Positions 1-9,510 of a stretch of 47,520 bases of DNA are shown in pieces (the first letter of the stretch is position 1; each line of letters opens with the position of its first letter). The position numbers and the translations under genes were made by a program. Below the pieces are notes generated by a model. It was not told the origin of the DNA. It ran no database searches and saw only the letters and a program-made list of their open reading frames with translations. The DNA is from an uncultured Psychroserpens sp. (GTDB lineage: Bacteria; Bacteroidota; Bacteroidia; Flavobacteriales; Flavobacteriaceae). The stretch is from the NCBI GenBank assembly GCA_905479815.1, contig CAJQOA010000021.1:1-47520 (forward strand), read 5' to 3'.

Positions 1-1490
1 TTATAATTATGAAATAAAGAACCGTTGATATCTATTTGGTTTTCTTTTATAAATTTTCCATTCAGAATTGCTTTATCTAAATACGATTTATTACCAAAGA
101 CACGATAAGCATCGACATAGGCTTTTAGCATTAAAGCATTCCAAGACGTTAATACCTTATCATCTGTTCTAGGTCTATCCTTTTTGCTTCTAGCCTTTAA
201 AAGAATAGTTTTCCAACCTAATAGTTTTGTATTAAATGCGTCTTGAGATAAATTAAAAATTTTCAAAAACTCATCGTCAGTTTTTGTTTTGAATAAAATA
301 TAATTGCTTTTTTCCCATTTTCCTTTTGCATTTATATTGTAATAAGATTTAAAAAGTTCAAAATCTTCCCCTAGTTCTGTTTGAAGTTCTTCTTTGGTCC
401 AAACATAAAAGGCTCCTTCCTCTAACTCGCCATCTTTCGATTTACTATCGGCATCTAGTGATGAATAAAATCCTCCATCTTTTTGAGTTAGCTCTCTTTC
501 TATAAAGTCTAACGTTTCGATAACAATTGTTTTGTAGGATTCTTTTTGAGTAATTTGGTAGGCATTTGAATAGAGGCTTACTAATTGTGCATTATCATAA
601 AGCATTTTTTCAAAATGAGGAACATGCCATCTATCATCAACAGAATATCTTGAAAAACCACCACCTAGTTGATCATAAATACCTCCATTAGCCATTTTAT
701 CTAAAGTGGTTAATACAAATTCTTGAAGCTCATTATCATCATACTGAAAACTATAACGTAGTAAAAAGTTCAAATTAGCAGGCATTGGAAATTTTGGTGC
801 TTTTTTTTGTCCGCCAAGTTGAAAATCTAAAGATGCGCTCCATTGTTTAACCAAAGTTTTAATTACTAATGGTTTAAATTCAATATCCTCTTCATTTACA
901 GTAATTAAATCTGAATTCTTAACACCTTCAGTTAGTTGTTCTGCGTAGGCGATTACTTTATCTGGATCGTTTTTATACAATGTGGACATGTCATCTAAAA
1001 TTTTTGTCCACTGGTCTTTAGTAAAATATGTTCCACCAAAAACAGGTCTTCCGTCTGGTAATGTGATACAATTTAAAGGCCATCCTCCACTTCCTGTCAT
1101 TAACTGAACAGCATTCATGTAAATTTGATCAACATCAGGTCTTTCTTCTCTATCAACTTTAATACTAATAAAATTCTCATTCATTATTTTAGCGACAGAA
1201 TCGTTTTCAAAACTCTCTTCCTCCATAACATGGCACCAATGGCAAGCCGAATAACCGACTGAGATTACTATGAGTTTATTTTGGTCTTTTGCTAATTTTA
1301 ATGATTCATTATTCCATGCTTTCCATTCTACTGGATTATATGCATGTTGCAATAAGTAAGGGCTAGTTTCATTTATTAAGTCATTAGCTTTTTCATTCTT
1401 TTCTTTAGTTTCAATTACTGAATTGTTCTTTTGAGTACAACTAAGCATCAAACCTACTAAGAACATCGAAAAGGCTAATTTTTTAAACAT
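1..1490 (-). CDS. DUF255/YyaL-like thioredoxin-domain lipoprotein (3' end outside window)
   Basis: This is the N-terminal part (about 496 residues) of a DUF255 protein. The reading frame is open to the window edge, so the C-terminus lies outside. It starts with a lipoprotein signal (MFKKLAFSMFLVGLMLSC), so it should be exported and lipidated; many family members are cytoplasmic. Next comes the N-terminal thioredoxin-like domain with the family signature YSACHWCHVMEEES, including the CxxC pair, followed by VDREERPDVD. The rest matches the alpha/alpha-barrel part of the family, with motifs GGWPLNCITLPDGRP, YDQLGGGFSRYSVD and HFEKMLYDNAQL. The molecular function of the family is not settled; a redox or sugar-related role is guessed from the fold. 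It lies downstream of the T9SS protein gene but behind that gene's terminator, so it is probably a separate transcript unrelated to the glucan locus. Confidence 0.9.
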   Translation of the reverse strand, partial: MFKKLAFSMFLVGLMLSCTQKNNSVIETKEKNEKANDLINETSPYLLQHAYNPVEWKAWNNESLKLAKDQNKLIVISVGYSACHWCHVMEEESFENDSVAKIMNENFISIKVDREERPDVDQIYMNAVQLMTGSGGWPLNCITLPDGRPVFGGTYFTKDQWTKILDDMSTLYKNDPDKVIAYAEQLTEGVKNSDLITVNEEDIEFKPLVIKTLVKQWSASLDFQLGGQKKAPKFPMPANLNFLLRYSFQYDDNELQEFVLTTLDKMANGGIYDQLGGGFSRYSVDDRWHVPHFEKMLYDNAQLVSLYSNAYQITQKESYKTIVIETLDFIERELTQKDGGFYSSLDADSKSKDGELEEGAFYVWTKEELQTELGEDFELFKSYYNINAKGKWEKSNYILFKTKTDDEFLKIFNLSQDAFNTKLLGWKTILLKARSKKDRPRTDDKVLTSWNALMLKAYVDAYRVFGNKSYLDKAILNGKFIKENQIDINGSLFHNY

Positions 1491-1545
1491 ATAGTTTTTA
1501 CTTAATATTTTATAGTGTAAAGTTAGTTATCTAAATTAAATATAT

Positions 1546-1581
1546 AAGAAAAGCGTGTCTATAAAAATATAAACACGCTTT
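1546..1581 (-). terminator. Rho-independent terminator of the T9SS protein gene
   Basis: Perfect 9-bp arms AAAGCGTGT (1550-1558) and ACACGCTTT (1573-1581) flank a 14-nt loop. On the minus strand the stem runs into a T-rich stretch (TTTTCTTATA). It lies just after the stop codon at 1609 and separates that gene from the DUF255 gene. Confidence 0.75.
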
Positions 1582-1608
1582 AATATTTTGATAGATATTA
1601 AAATCTAT

Positions 1609-3366
1609 TTACTCTTTGATAAGCTTAACAGTTTTTGAACCATTGTCACTTTCCATTTTAGCAAAATACATTCCAGTTTTTAATTTAGATGCATCAATTA
1701 CTGCTTCTGTTGCGTTAGGCGATAAAGACATCACTTTTTTACCTAAAATATCATAAACGTTTACAGTATTAATAATTGCACTACTAGAGATGTTCCAATC
1801 ATTTTTTGTAGGATTTGGAAACACTTTAAATTGTGCAGTATCAAATTCGCTAACTGATAATGCGTTTAATGTCAATATAATGTTATCTAAATAAACAGTA
1901 CCAGGATCAGTTACCACTTGCATAAATGTTTCAACTTTCCATTGGAAAAAGTTAGCACTTGAAAATCCTAGATTCGTAAAATGTGTCATTGGTATTGATA
2001 CTTGAACCCATTGACCAGTAACAACTGGCTCGTCTGTTCCAATTTCATAAGTATGCTCTGTAACACCACCACTATTACTAATCATTCTAAATTGAAAACC
2101 TGGCACACCTGGTTCAGCCCAATAATTAAAATTAACAAAGTTGTAAGCTGATACATCATCTGGACCACCTTCACCTTGTCCGTATCCTGCAAAAGAAAAA
2201 TCACATTTTAGAGCTAGATTCACTCCAGTTCCAGGATCTAAATCTGGCTCTCCTTCACCAGCATCTAATTCTCCAAAATCATATATAAATGGGAATACTG
2301 TCGTATAACCATTCGTATCATTGTAAATACTGTAGGTCTCACCATTTGCGTTGTTTGGTATTGGTGCCGCTTCTGGATCTCCAACAGGTGCTATATTAGT
2401 TCCACCAGCAATATCATCAATTAAATACGTACCAGTATCTCCAGAACCTGCATCGGTAAAAATAAATAATTGACCATAATTACCTGGACCACCTGGAATA
2501 GATCCATCAAAATCTAAAGCAAAATCTTGCCAAGCTGTTCCTGCTGCTGTACTAAATGCTACTTCTGCAGTTGCAGAACCACCACTTCCAACTTCAAATT
2601 TTAGTAAATGATTTCTAACTCCTAAATCTGTAGTAGCTTTCATTCTAAACGTAATCGTATTATTAGCTGCATCTGAAAGATCTACATTTTGAGCGAAATT
2701 GATTGATACATTGTCCCAATCACCGCCACCGCCAACAATTTGCATAACATCATCGCCAGCATCTGTTGTTAAACTTGGTGTAGAACCACCAGCATTAAAT
2801 AATTCAAAAGCATCACTAAAATCGATAGGTAATATAGCTTCAGGTTCTGGTGGTGCACCAATATTAGTACCTCCAGCTATATCATCAATTAAATATGTCC
2901 CAGTAGCTGCTCCTCCGCCTGCATCTGTAAAAATGATCATCTTATTATAATCTCCTGGATTACCTTGTACTGAACCATCAAAGTCTAAAGTAAATATTTG
3001 CCAATCGGTTCCTGCAGCTGTACTAAATGCAACTTCGTTTGCGTCTGAACCATTTAAACCACCTTCAAATTTTAATAAATGATTTCTAACTCCTAAATCG
3101 GTAGTTGCCTTCATTCTAAAGGTAATACTATTAGTAGCTGGATCTGAAAGATCTATCCTTCCATCAAATGTAATTCCTACATGGTCCCAATCTGCTGTTC
3201 CACCGACAACCTGCATAACATCGTTACCAGCATCATCAATGATCATTGACGTTGTTCCTTCTTCTCCAGGCATCAATTGAACCGGGTCGCTGAAATCAAA
3301 AGGTAAAGATTGTGAATACCCAAGTGACACTGTCAAAAGAATAAACATTAAAGTAATTTTTTTCAT
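1609..3366 (-). CDS. Secreted T9SS protein with two tandem glycan-binding-like modules
   Basis: The 585-residue protein has a Sec signal peptide (MKKITLMFILLTVSLGYSQ). Two near-identical modules of about 150 residues follow (residues 21-172 and 179-327; bases 2851-3306 and 2386-2832). Each contains the blocks ITFRMKATTDLGVRNHLLKF and GTYLIDDIAGGTN. A third, different beta-sandwich-like module spans about 340-500 (motif GQWVQVSIPMTHF). The C-terminal 80 residues are a type IX secretion sorting domain (FKVFPNPTKNDW, then VYDILGKKV and the usual KTG-Y module end). No catalytic motif is recognisable, so I infer a surface-attached or released carbohydrate-binding protein. It has its own promoter. 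The upstream element it shares with susC places it in the beta-glucan regulon despite the 427-base gap from the previous gene. An unrecognised enzymatic function cannot be excluded. Confidence 0.85.
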   Translation of the reverse strand: MKKITLMFILLTVSLGYSQSLPFDFSDPVQLMPGEEGTTSMIIDDAGNDVMQVVGGTADWDHVGITFDGRIDLSDPATNSITFRMKATTDLGVRNHLLKFEGGLNGSDANEVAFSTAAGTDWQIFTLDFDGSVQGNPGDYNKMIIFTDAGGGAATGTYLIDDIAGGTNIGAPPEPEAILPIDFSDAFELFNAGGSTPSLTTDAGDDVMQIVGGGGDWDNVSINFAQNVDLSDAANNTITFRMKATTDLGVRNHLLKFEVGSGGSATAEVAFSTAAGTAWQDFALDFDGSIPGGPGNYGQLFIFTDAGSGDTGTYLIDDIAGGTNIAPVGDPEAAPIPNNANGETYSIYNDTNGYTTVFPFIYDFGELDAGEGEPDLDPGTGVNLALKCDFSFAGYGQGEGGPDDVSAYNFVNFNYWAEPGVPGFQFRMISNSGGVTEHTYEIGTDEPVVTGQWVQVSIPMTHFTNLGFSSANFFQWKVETFMQVVTDPGTVYLDNIILTLNALSVSEFDTAQFKVFPNPTKNDWNISSSAIINTVNVYDILGKKVMSLSPNATEAVIDASKLKTGMYFAKMESDNGSKTVKLIKE

Positions 3367-3396
3367 AATAACATTTGTTTTAATTAATTAAAGATC

Positions 3397-3427
3397 CAAA
3401 ATTATATTTCATAGCATGTCTTTGCAA
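3397..3427 (-). promoter_or_regulatory. Bacteroidota-type promoter of the T9SS protein gene
   Basis: On the minus strand TTG (3425-3427) is followed by 20 nt and then TAATTTTG (3397-3404), an exact match to the -7 consensus TAnnTTTG. It is 30 bases upstream of the ATG at 3366. This promoter explains why the gene can be expressed separately from the FG-GAP gene upstream. Confidence 0.6.
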
Positions 3428-3499
3428 AACAGACAAGAACTCTAATTTTGTGGATTTTATAAATTTATGACTATAAGTTACGAAATCCCACATAATACG

Positions 3500-3523
3500 C
3501 ACTACAAAAAGCATACATCGCAA
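3500..3523 (-). promoter_or_regulatory. 24-bp element shared with the susC upstream region
   Basis: The minus-strand sequence begins TTGCGATGTATG and continues into a T-rich stretch. It matches 25579-25602 at 22 of 24 positions. It lies about 73 bp upstream of the -33 box of the T9SS gene. It is a candidate binding site for the LuxR-type regulator encoded at 25754-28591; the link is inferred from position only. Confidence 0.5.
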
Positions 3524-3793
3524 TAAAACTTCATTTTCGCTATGGTTTTAGCAATTTATTCAATAATAATAGGCATTTATAGCATTTTCATGATTCACGA
3601 AAAAAGACTAGATTACTGAGAGATTAAGTTTTGTATGGGTAATGTTGTGTTGTTAGCAAGCCCCGTAGTGCTTCTAGTCATTGCTTGTATGATTAGTTTT
3701 ATATGTAAAATTATAATTAAGGATATATTATAGAGATAGTCTATATGAAAACAGGCGTTTTTTGAATATTAAAAACCAAATAATAAAAGGCTA
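3524..3793. other. Intergenic stretch with no gene recognised
   Basis: This is the remainder of the 427-base gap between the FG-GAP lipoprotein gene and the T9SS gene. It is stop-rich in all frames. I found no convincing terminator (only a 5-bp AAAAC/GTTTT stem near 3753) and no RNA gene. Confidence 0.5.
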
Positions 3794-6700
3794 CTAATTA
3801 TTAAAACTATAAAAAGAAACCGCATCATTATTATTGGTAATAATTAACAAGCTTCTATTTCTTTGCTTTATAATTTTCACATCCCTACTATCAAATGGAA
3901 TATATAAACCACTTTCTATAGGTGTTAAATCTGTGAAATTATTATTACCATCACCTAATAGAACATTACCAATTCCTGCATCATAACGTGTTGTTTCAAC
4001 TTCTACTCCATAATGATTTCCAACAGTTAAAATGTCATTATGACCATCATTATTTAAGTCCAAAACTATTGATGATTTTATAGGTGTTACTTGAGATTGT
4101 ATAGGTAATGCTTTTCTAACAAGTTTACCTCCTTCATTAATTAAAATAGCACTTTCAAAATTAGTGATTTCATATGCTACACCTTCGGCTACTTTATCTT
4201 CAGGAAGTATATCAATTAATGTAGATGATGCAAAACTGTGATAATCTTTAAATTTTTCAGCAACATATGGCATTTGCTGACTTGTACACTCTCGTCCTCT
4301 CAAAGGAACATAGTCATCCTTATAAAATTTTGCGAGCACTATATCATTAGTCCCATTATTGTCAAAGTCATTAGCATACACTTTAAAAGGGTGTTCTTCT
4401 GTAGCTTTAAATTTATTATTTAATCCAAGATTTCCAATGATATAATCATCATCGCCATCGTTATCTAAATCGCTAGCAGTAATAGACCACCATAAGCCTC
4501 TTGTATTATTTAAATCGAATTTTTCAGAATTACTTTTAAATATTCCATTGTTGTTTTCTAACACTTTTACCTCCATCCATTCACCAACAATCATTAAATC
4601 ATCATCGCCATCTTTATCAATATCAGTAAAAACAGCATCTGTAACCATACCTATATTAATTAAATCAACTGCTACTTTATTAGAGGCCATAGTATAATTG
4701 CCTTTATCATTAATAAGAATATAACTACTGGCTGGAAATCCATATTTACCTGATGTAAGCCTAGTACCTATAAACAAATCTAAATCGCCATCGTTATCAA
4801 TATCAGAAGACTTCACACATATCGTACTTTCATAAATATTAGGAAGTGCATAACCGTTTTTAGTAAACTCTCCTAAGCCATTGTTTATATAGAGTCTATC
4901 CTTTAACAATTCATTGCCTTGTTTATATTCACTTCCACCACTGGTTATATATAAATCTACATCATTATCTGCATCGACATCTAAAAATAAAGCTCCAAGA
5001 TCTTCAGAGTCTTTATCTTGCTCCCAAGGTTGTGATGAGCTTTCTACGAAATTCCCATCTTGTTTTTGTATATAAAGGGCTCCTACTTGACCAGATGCTC
5101 CACCTATAAACAAATCCTCTAACCCATCACCATTAACATCTGCTATAGTTGTAAAAGGACCGTTTTGTGAAATATTATGTGGCAATAAAACTTCCTCCTC
5201 ATATTCATTGAAATCATTTTCTTGGTGAACAAAAGAAACACCTATATCTGATGGTTTAATTTTATTAAATAGTGTAGCCTTACTCGTTGGTGTTTTTGAA
5301 ATAGTTTTAGCTTTAGAATAATTTGCTATTATTTCTTTATTTGCGCTAAGGTTTTCAAACACATTGGTTTTTCCATCTGGCCAGATAACTTCGACTTTAC
5401 TTATTTCTATATCTTTTCCAAGTCCAAAGAACAAGCCTGGCTCAACAGATGACAAATAACCACGAGTTACCGTGTTCTCTGCAGTTTGCTTTTTTCCATT
5501 GTGATGAATTATAGCTTTTACGCCATAACCCAATTTGTTTTGTTCAGAACCCTTTAATTTAATCTTAAGAAAATTACCATTTGCTTTATTTTCATAAACA
5601 AATGCTGATGCTTCCATATTGTTTACAACGATATCTAAATCGCCATCATTATCTAAATCTCCATAAGACATTCCACTTGAAAAACTTGGTGTATTAAAAC
5701 CCCATTTTTCAGCAACTTTTTCAAATTTCAAATCACCTTTGTTTCTAAAAGCATGGTTAGCTAATGGTACTGAAGGCGCTGATTTAGTCATATTAAAAAA
5801 GTCTTGGGAATCGGTTTCAAGTTTTTTGTTTAAACCCGTTAAAAAATCATTGTTTCTCACATCTTTCTTAACTCCGTTTGATATTATAATGTCTTTAAGA
5901 CCGTCATTATCTAAATCAACTAATAATCCAGCCCAACTCCAATCGGTTTTTGCTATTCCTGCAATATTCGCAACATCTGAAAAACTATTACTTCCATTAT
6001 TTATTTGAAGTGTATTTGACATGTATTGGTAATGATTTCCTGAATCTACTAACTCATGAAACTTTTCAGAACTCATAGAACCCATATTCGTTTTAGATCG
6101 ATAGTGATCATCGGAAGCCATATCTAATGTAATTAAATCCATTAGACCATCATTATTGATATCACCAGTATCTGTTCCCATACTAAATTGGGATATATGT
6201 TTTAGGTTTTGATCAATTACATTTTTAAATGTCCCATTTCCATTATTGTAATACAATACATCTGGTTTATCATAATCATTTGCAATATACAAATCTGTCC
6301 AACCATCATTATTAAAATCAGAAGCACTAACACTTAACCCATAAGTCATGTCTCTAGAGATACCAACTTCTTCTGAAACATCTTTATATGTTCCGTTATC
6401 ATTTCTATAAAGCTTGTCTTTATAAAACACTTCACGCTTTTTAGGAATATTTTTATAGCGTCTAAATAATCTTGCATCTGGAAGTTGATTTACCTGATAC
6501 ATATCTAAGTCGCCATCATTATCCATATCGAAAAATACAGCTTGAGAAGAAAACCCAGCATCTGCTAATCCATATGACATAGCAGACTCTGTAAAAGTGA
6601 GATCCTTGTTATTTATGTATAATTGATTTTTGCGATCTTCAGGTGTCATAGACTCGCCATTTCTACTGACATAAATATCTAAATACCCATCATTATTTAT

Positions 6701-7090
6701 ATCAGCCATGGTGACTCCCCAAGACCAACCTGAATTTCTTGCAGCTTTAGAATTCTTAGTAATATCTTCAAATTTTAAATCACCTTTGTTTAAATACAAT
6801 CTATCACTGACTTGATTTCCGCAGAAAAAGATATCTGGAAGACCGTCGTTATTTATATCGCCAATGGCTACACCAGCACCACTATATAATTGGTTATAGT
6901 ATAAGTGATTTACTGTTTTTGATTCTTTAATAGCATTGTTAAAATCTATTCCCGTTTTTTCAGCAGATAATAACTCAAACCCACCAACTAAAGTTTCAGG
7001 ATACAAATCTCTTTTGGGTGATTCAGCACAGGTAAATACTATGTTACAAATAAGAATGGTAACTATGAATCGAATCTCTCTAATATTCAT
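3794..7090 (-). CDS. FG-GAP/VCBS-repeat lipoprotein with ASPIC/UnbV domain (CRTAC1-like)
   Basis: The 1098-residue protein has a lipoprotein signal ending VFTC, so it is an envelope lipoprotein. Most of its length is beta-propeller FG-GAP/VCBS repeats recognisable by many Ca-binding-type loops of the form D-x-[ND]-x-DG-x-x-D (for example DINNDGLPDIFF, DIDNDGDLDLFI, DLDNDGDDDYII). Between the two propeller blocks, at about residues 510-590, is an ASPIC/UnbV domain (VEPGLFFGLG, VIWPDGKTNVFENL). Such proteins are common in Bacteroidota polysaccharide loci, but their biochemical role is not established; extracellular binding or scaffolding is the usual guess. The gene begins 65 bp after the cytoplasmic GH17 gene in the same direction, so it is probably the last gene of the phosphorylase operon. 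Confidence 0.88.
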   Translation of the reverse strand: MNIREIRFIVTILICNIVFTCAESPKRDLYPETLVGGFELLSAEKTGIDFNNAIKESKTVNHLYYNQLYSGAGVAIGDINNDGLPDIFFCGNQVSDRLYLNKGDLKFEDITKNSKAARNSGWSWGVTMADINNDGYLDIYVSRNGESMTPEDRKNQLYINNKDLTFTESAMSYGLADAGFSSQAVFFDMDNDGDLDMYQVNQLPDARLFRRYKNIPKKREVFYKDKLYRNDNGTYKDVSEEVGISRDMTYGLSVSASDFNNDGWTDLYIANDYDKPDVLYYNNGNGTFKNVIDQNLKHISQFSMGTDTGDINNDGLMDLITLDMASDDHYRSKTNMGSMSSEKFHELVDSGNHYQYMSNTLQINNGSNSFSDVANIAGIAKTDWSWAGLLVDLDNDGLKDIIISNGVKKDVRNNDFLTGLNKKLETDSQDFFNMTKSAPSVPLANHAFRNKGDLKFEKVAEKWGFNTPSFSSGMSYGDLDNDGDLDIVVNNMEASAFVYENKANGNFLKIKLKGSEQNKLGYGVKAIIHHNGKKQTAENTVTRGYLSSVEPGLFFGLGKDIEISKVEVIWPDGKTNVFENLSANKEIIANYSKAKTISKTPTSKATLFNKIKPSDIGVSFVHQENDFNEYEEEVLLPHNISQNGPFTTIADVNGDGLEDLFIGGASGQVGALYIQKQDGNFVESSSQPWEQDKDSEDLGALFLDVDADNDVDLYITSGGSEYKQGNELLKDRLYINNGLGEFTKNGYALPNIYESTICVKSSDIDNDGDLDLFIGTRLTSGKYGFPASSYILINDKGNYTMASNKVAVDLINIGMVTDAVFTDIDKDGDDDLMIVGEWMEVKVLENNNGIFKSNSEKFDLNNTRGLWWSITASDLDNDGDDDYIIGNLGLNNKFKATEEHPFKVYANDFDNNGTNDIVLAKFYKDDYVPLRGRECTSQQMPYVAEKFKDYHSFASSTLIDILPEDKVAEGVAYEITNFESAILINEGGKLVRKALPIQSQVTPIKSSIVLDLNNDGHNDILTVGNHYGVEVETTRYDAGIGNVLLGDGNNNFTDLTPIESGLYIPFDSRDVKIIKQRNRSLLIITNNNDAVSFYSFNN

Positions 7091-7155
7091 CTTAATTTTA
7101 ATTAATTCAGTTTAATAAAGATATACTAAAGTCATAAAAAAAATAGAATATCCTT

Positions 7156-8040
7156 TTAAAATTTTAGCTTTTCATCTTTATCCCAAAGTCCCCAATACGC
7201 ACCAACATCACCTTCATCTCCAACTTTCCATGATTCATCGAAAGAAGAGAAATAAAACATCTCGATACCGTCTTCTTTTGACCATTTTTGAGAATTAATA
7301 AAATACTTCATTGCATTATCATAGGTAGGAAATGATCCTTCAAAATTTGTACCCATATTTGGCCATCCTGTTTCAGTAACAATGACTTTCTTACCATTCG
7401 CCGCTGATGTGGCTTGAGCAAACATTTCCTTCATATACAATAGAGAGTACTCTAAAGGGCAACCTTCCCAAAACGGGTAACAATTAGCAAGTATAACATC
7501 ACAAGCCTCAGTTATTCTAGGTCTATCGGTAAATTCATAATACGCATCTACATAACCCATTGGTACATCTGGTATAGCTTGTTTTACCTCATTCATGAAA
7601 TCTAATAGTTCATCTTCAGTTAAATCACCACGATACATAACCTCATTACCAACTGCAGCGATGTCTACATAACCATCTTTTGCTAATTTAATAAGACCCG
7701 CTATTTCTCGTTTATTAATATCATCATCGTCCCCTAACCATGCTCCTACTAATGTTTTAATACCATATTCGTTTGCAATACGAGGAATAATCTCATTACC
7801 ATCTGTACACGAAAAAGTACGAATCCATTTAGTGTATGGTTTTATAATTTCCATACGTCTACGTATTTGTTCTTCGGAAATTTCATCTCCTGCTTCTTGA
7901 CCTTCTTCATATGGGCTAAAACACAGACCATGCATCCCATTATCTAATGCACTTTTAAATAGTACTTGTAATTCTTTATCTGATTTATTAGCAAGTTTTT
8001 CACCTGCTAACGCCATTATTTTCCCTGCTCTAACTGACAT
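7156..8040 (-). CDS. GH17 family beta-1,3-glucanase/transglycosylase, cytoplasmic
   Basis: The 294-residue protein is essentially one GH17 (beta/alpha)8 barrel with no signal peptide (it starts MSVRAGKIMALAGEK), so it should be cytoplasmic. GH17 hallmarks are visible: acid/base Glu133 in IAAVGNEVM, and nucleophile Glu223 in VTETGWPNMG followed by the C-terminal FYFSSFDESWK strand. GH17 enzymes act on beta-1,3-glucan as endoglucanases or glucanosyltransferases. Because it lies 19 bp after the sugar transporter and in the same run as the large phosphorylase, it may shorten or rearrange imported laminari-oligosaccharides before phosphorolysis. Its substrate length preference, and hydrolysis versus transfer, cannot be read from sequence. 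It differs from the exported GH17 at 12081-13370, so the locus has one GH17 on each side of the inner membrane. Confidence 0.85.
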   Translation of the reverse strand: MSVRAGKIMALAGEKLANKSDKELQVLFKSALDNGMHGLCFSPYEEGQEAGDEISEEQIRRRMEIIKPYTKWIRTFSCTDGNEIIPRIANEYGIKTLVGAWLGDDDDINKREIAGLIKLAKDGYVDIAAVGNEVMYRGDLTEDELLDFMNEVKQAIPDVPMGYVDAYYEFTDRPRITEACDVILANCYPFWEGCPLEYSLLYMKEMFAQATSAANGKKVIVTETGWPNMGTNFEGSFPTYDNAMKYFINSQKWSKEDGIEMFYFSSFDESWKVGDEGDVGAYWGLWDKDEKLKF

Positions 8041-8059
8041 AGTTTAATCGTTATATATC

Positions 8060-9487
8060 TTAATTATTATTTTCTACTTTACGTTTATTTAATTCTTTTC
8101 TTACTTCTCCTGCACTTTCTTCTGTAATATTATAATTACGCATGATATACATCGCTAGAAGTGTACCAGCAACAGGAAAAAAGCAAAAGAAAGCATGTAA
8201 TCCATCTACAGCAGATTGCTGATCTGTAGTGGCTAAGTCTGGATCAAACCCTACAATACCAATAATTATTCCACTCAGTGCTCCTGCAATTGCAAATCCA
8301 ACTTTAACCATCCACCAGTAGATAGCTCCAAATATCCCTTCTCTTCGTTTTCCTGTATTAAGTTGATCCACATCAATAATATCTGCAGTCATGGACATCA
8401 TTATTGTGAATAAACTTCCAATTCCAAATGAAAAGAATGGAAGTGCAATAATATACATCCAGGGCTTTCCAGGTACGAACAAAAACCATAGCATGATGTA
8501 ACCCAAAATTGAAATACCTTGAGCAACTAAAAATGCTTTTTTCTTTCCTAAAACCTTAGACATCCATGTGACTACAGGAATTACAATAAATGTAGTTCCA
8601 AATGCTCCTAAACAGCCAAATAAAGAAACCCAAATACCACTGGCCTCTGTATCACCATTAAATAATTTATAAACGATTACAAAAAACGTAAGTGCTGCAA
8701 CTGTATTAAATGCATTAAAAATTAAAAATGTAGCTCCACATATTTTTCTAAATTCCTTAATTTTAAAGGCTTCAACAAAACTGTCGTAAATCTTAGTTAC
8801 ACTACTCCCTATATTTGCTGCATTTAAAGGCTCATAATCTTCGTCCAGTGTTGATTTGCTTTTTATAAACAGTGCAGGTACCATAGCACAAATTGCACAA
8901 GGAATCGCAACCCAAAAAGATAATTGTCTTACAGCTTCTTCTGGTGTAGGAAACCATTCAGGATCATACATAATCACCCAAAACCAAGGCGCTATCACCC
9001 AAGCCCATTGCCCAATAAATTGTGCAATTGCCATAATATTAGTACGCTCATGAAAATCGTCACTCATTTCATATCCCATAGCAACATACGGTACGCTAAA
9101 TAATGTAAGTCCCAAATAAAACACAAGAGACCATAAAAAGAAATACCAGAAATTAAATTGCAAAGAGTTTTCCTTAAAAAGTTGCCACATTATAATGTAC
9201 GAAACTCCCATAACTACGCCACCTGCTAATACATACTGGCGTCTTCGTCCCCATTTTGATTTCGTATTATCTGAAATAAAACCCATAATTGGGTCCGTAA
9301 TTGAATCAAATATTCGTGGCGCAAAGAAAATTACACCCCACATCCATCCAGGAAAACCTAAATCTTGCACTAAAACCACCATGAATATTCCCATAATAGC
9401 CGGGAACATTTGATTGGCAAACATACCAATACCAAATGCTATTTTTTGACCCAGATGGACTTTAGAAGACGTTATTAAGTTTGACAT
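8060..9487 (-). CDS. GPH-family (MelB-like) MFS oligosaccharide transporter
   Basis: The 475-residue membrane protein has about 12 hydrophobic segments. The first cytoplasmic loop carries the glycoside-pentoside-hexuronide signature: FDSITDPIMGFISD followed by KSKWGRRRQYVLAG. The central loop and the TM7-12 half (MTADIIDVDQLNTGKRREG) also fit the MFS_2/GPH group, which are cation-coupled sugar symporters of the inner membrane. Its place between the GH30 lipoprotein and the cytoplasmic GH17 suggests it imports glucose or short beta-glucans released in the periplasm. Import of intact oligosaccharides would be needed to feed the signal-less phosphorylase. Substrate is inferred from context. Confidence 0.88.
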   Translation of the reverse strand: MSNLITSSKVHLGQKIAFGIGMFANQMFPAIMGIFMVVLVQDLGFPGWMWGVIFFAPRIFDSITDPIMGFISDNTKSKWGRRRQYVLAGGVVMGVSYIIMWQLFKENSLQFNFWYFFLWSLVFYLGLTLFSVPYVAMGYEMSDDFHERTNIMAIAQFIGQWAWVIAPWFWVIMYDPEWFPTPEEAVRQLSFWVAIPCAICAMVPALFIKSKSTLDEDYEPLNAANIGSSVTKIYDSFVEAFKIKEFRKICGATFLIFNAFNTVAALTFFVIVYKLFNGDTEASGIWVSLFGCLGAFGTTFIVIPVVTWMSKVLGKKKAFLVAQGISILGYIMLWFLFVPGKPWMYIIALPFFSFGIGSLFTIMMSMTADIIDVDQLNTGKRREGIFGAIYWWMVKVGFAIAGALSGIIIGIVGFDPDLATTDQQSAVDGLHAFFCFFPVAGTLLAMYIMRNYNITEESAGEVRKELNKRKVENNN

Positions 9488-9510
9488 AGTTTTAGTTAGT
9501 TTTTTGTAAT

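Noticed and set aside
3640-3720. Possible small RNA or hairpin in the intergenic gap (GC-rich patch with GCAAG/TTGC)
   Set aside because: The arms do not pair over more than 4-5 bp and no promoter is visible.
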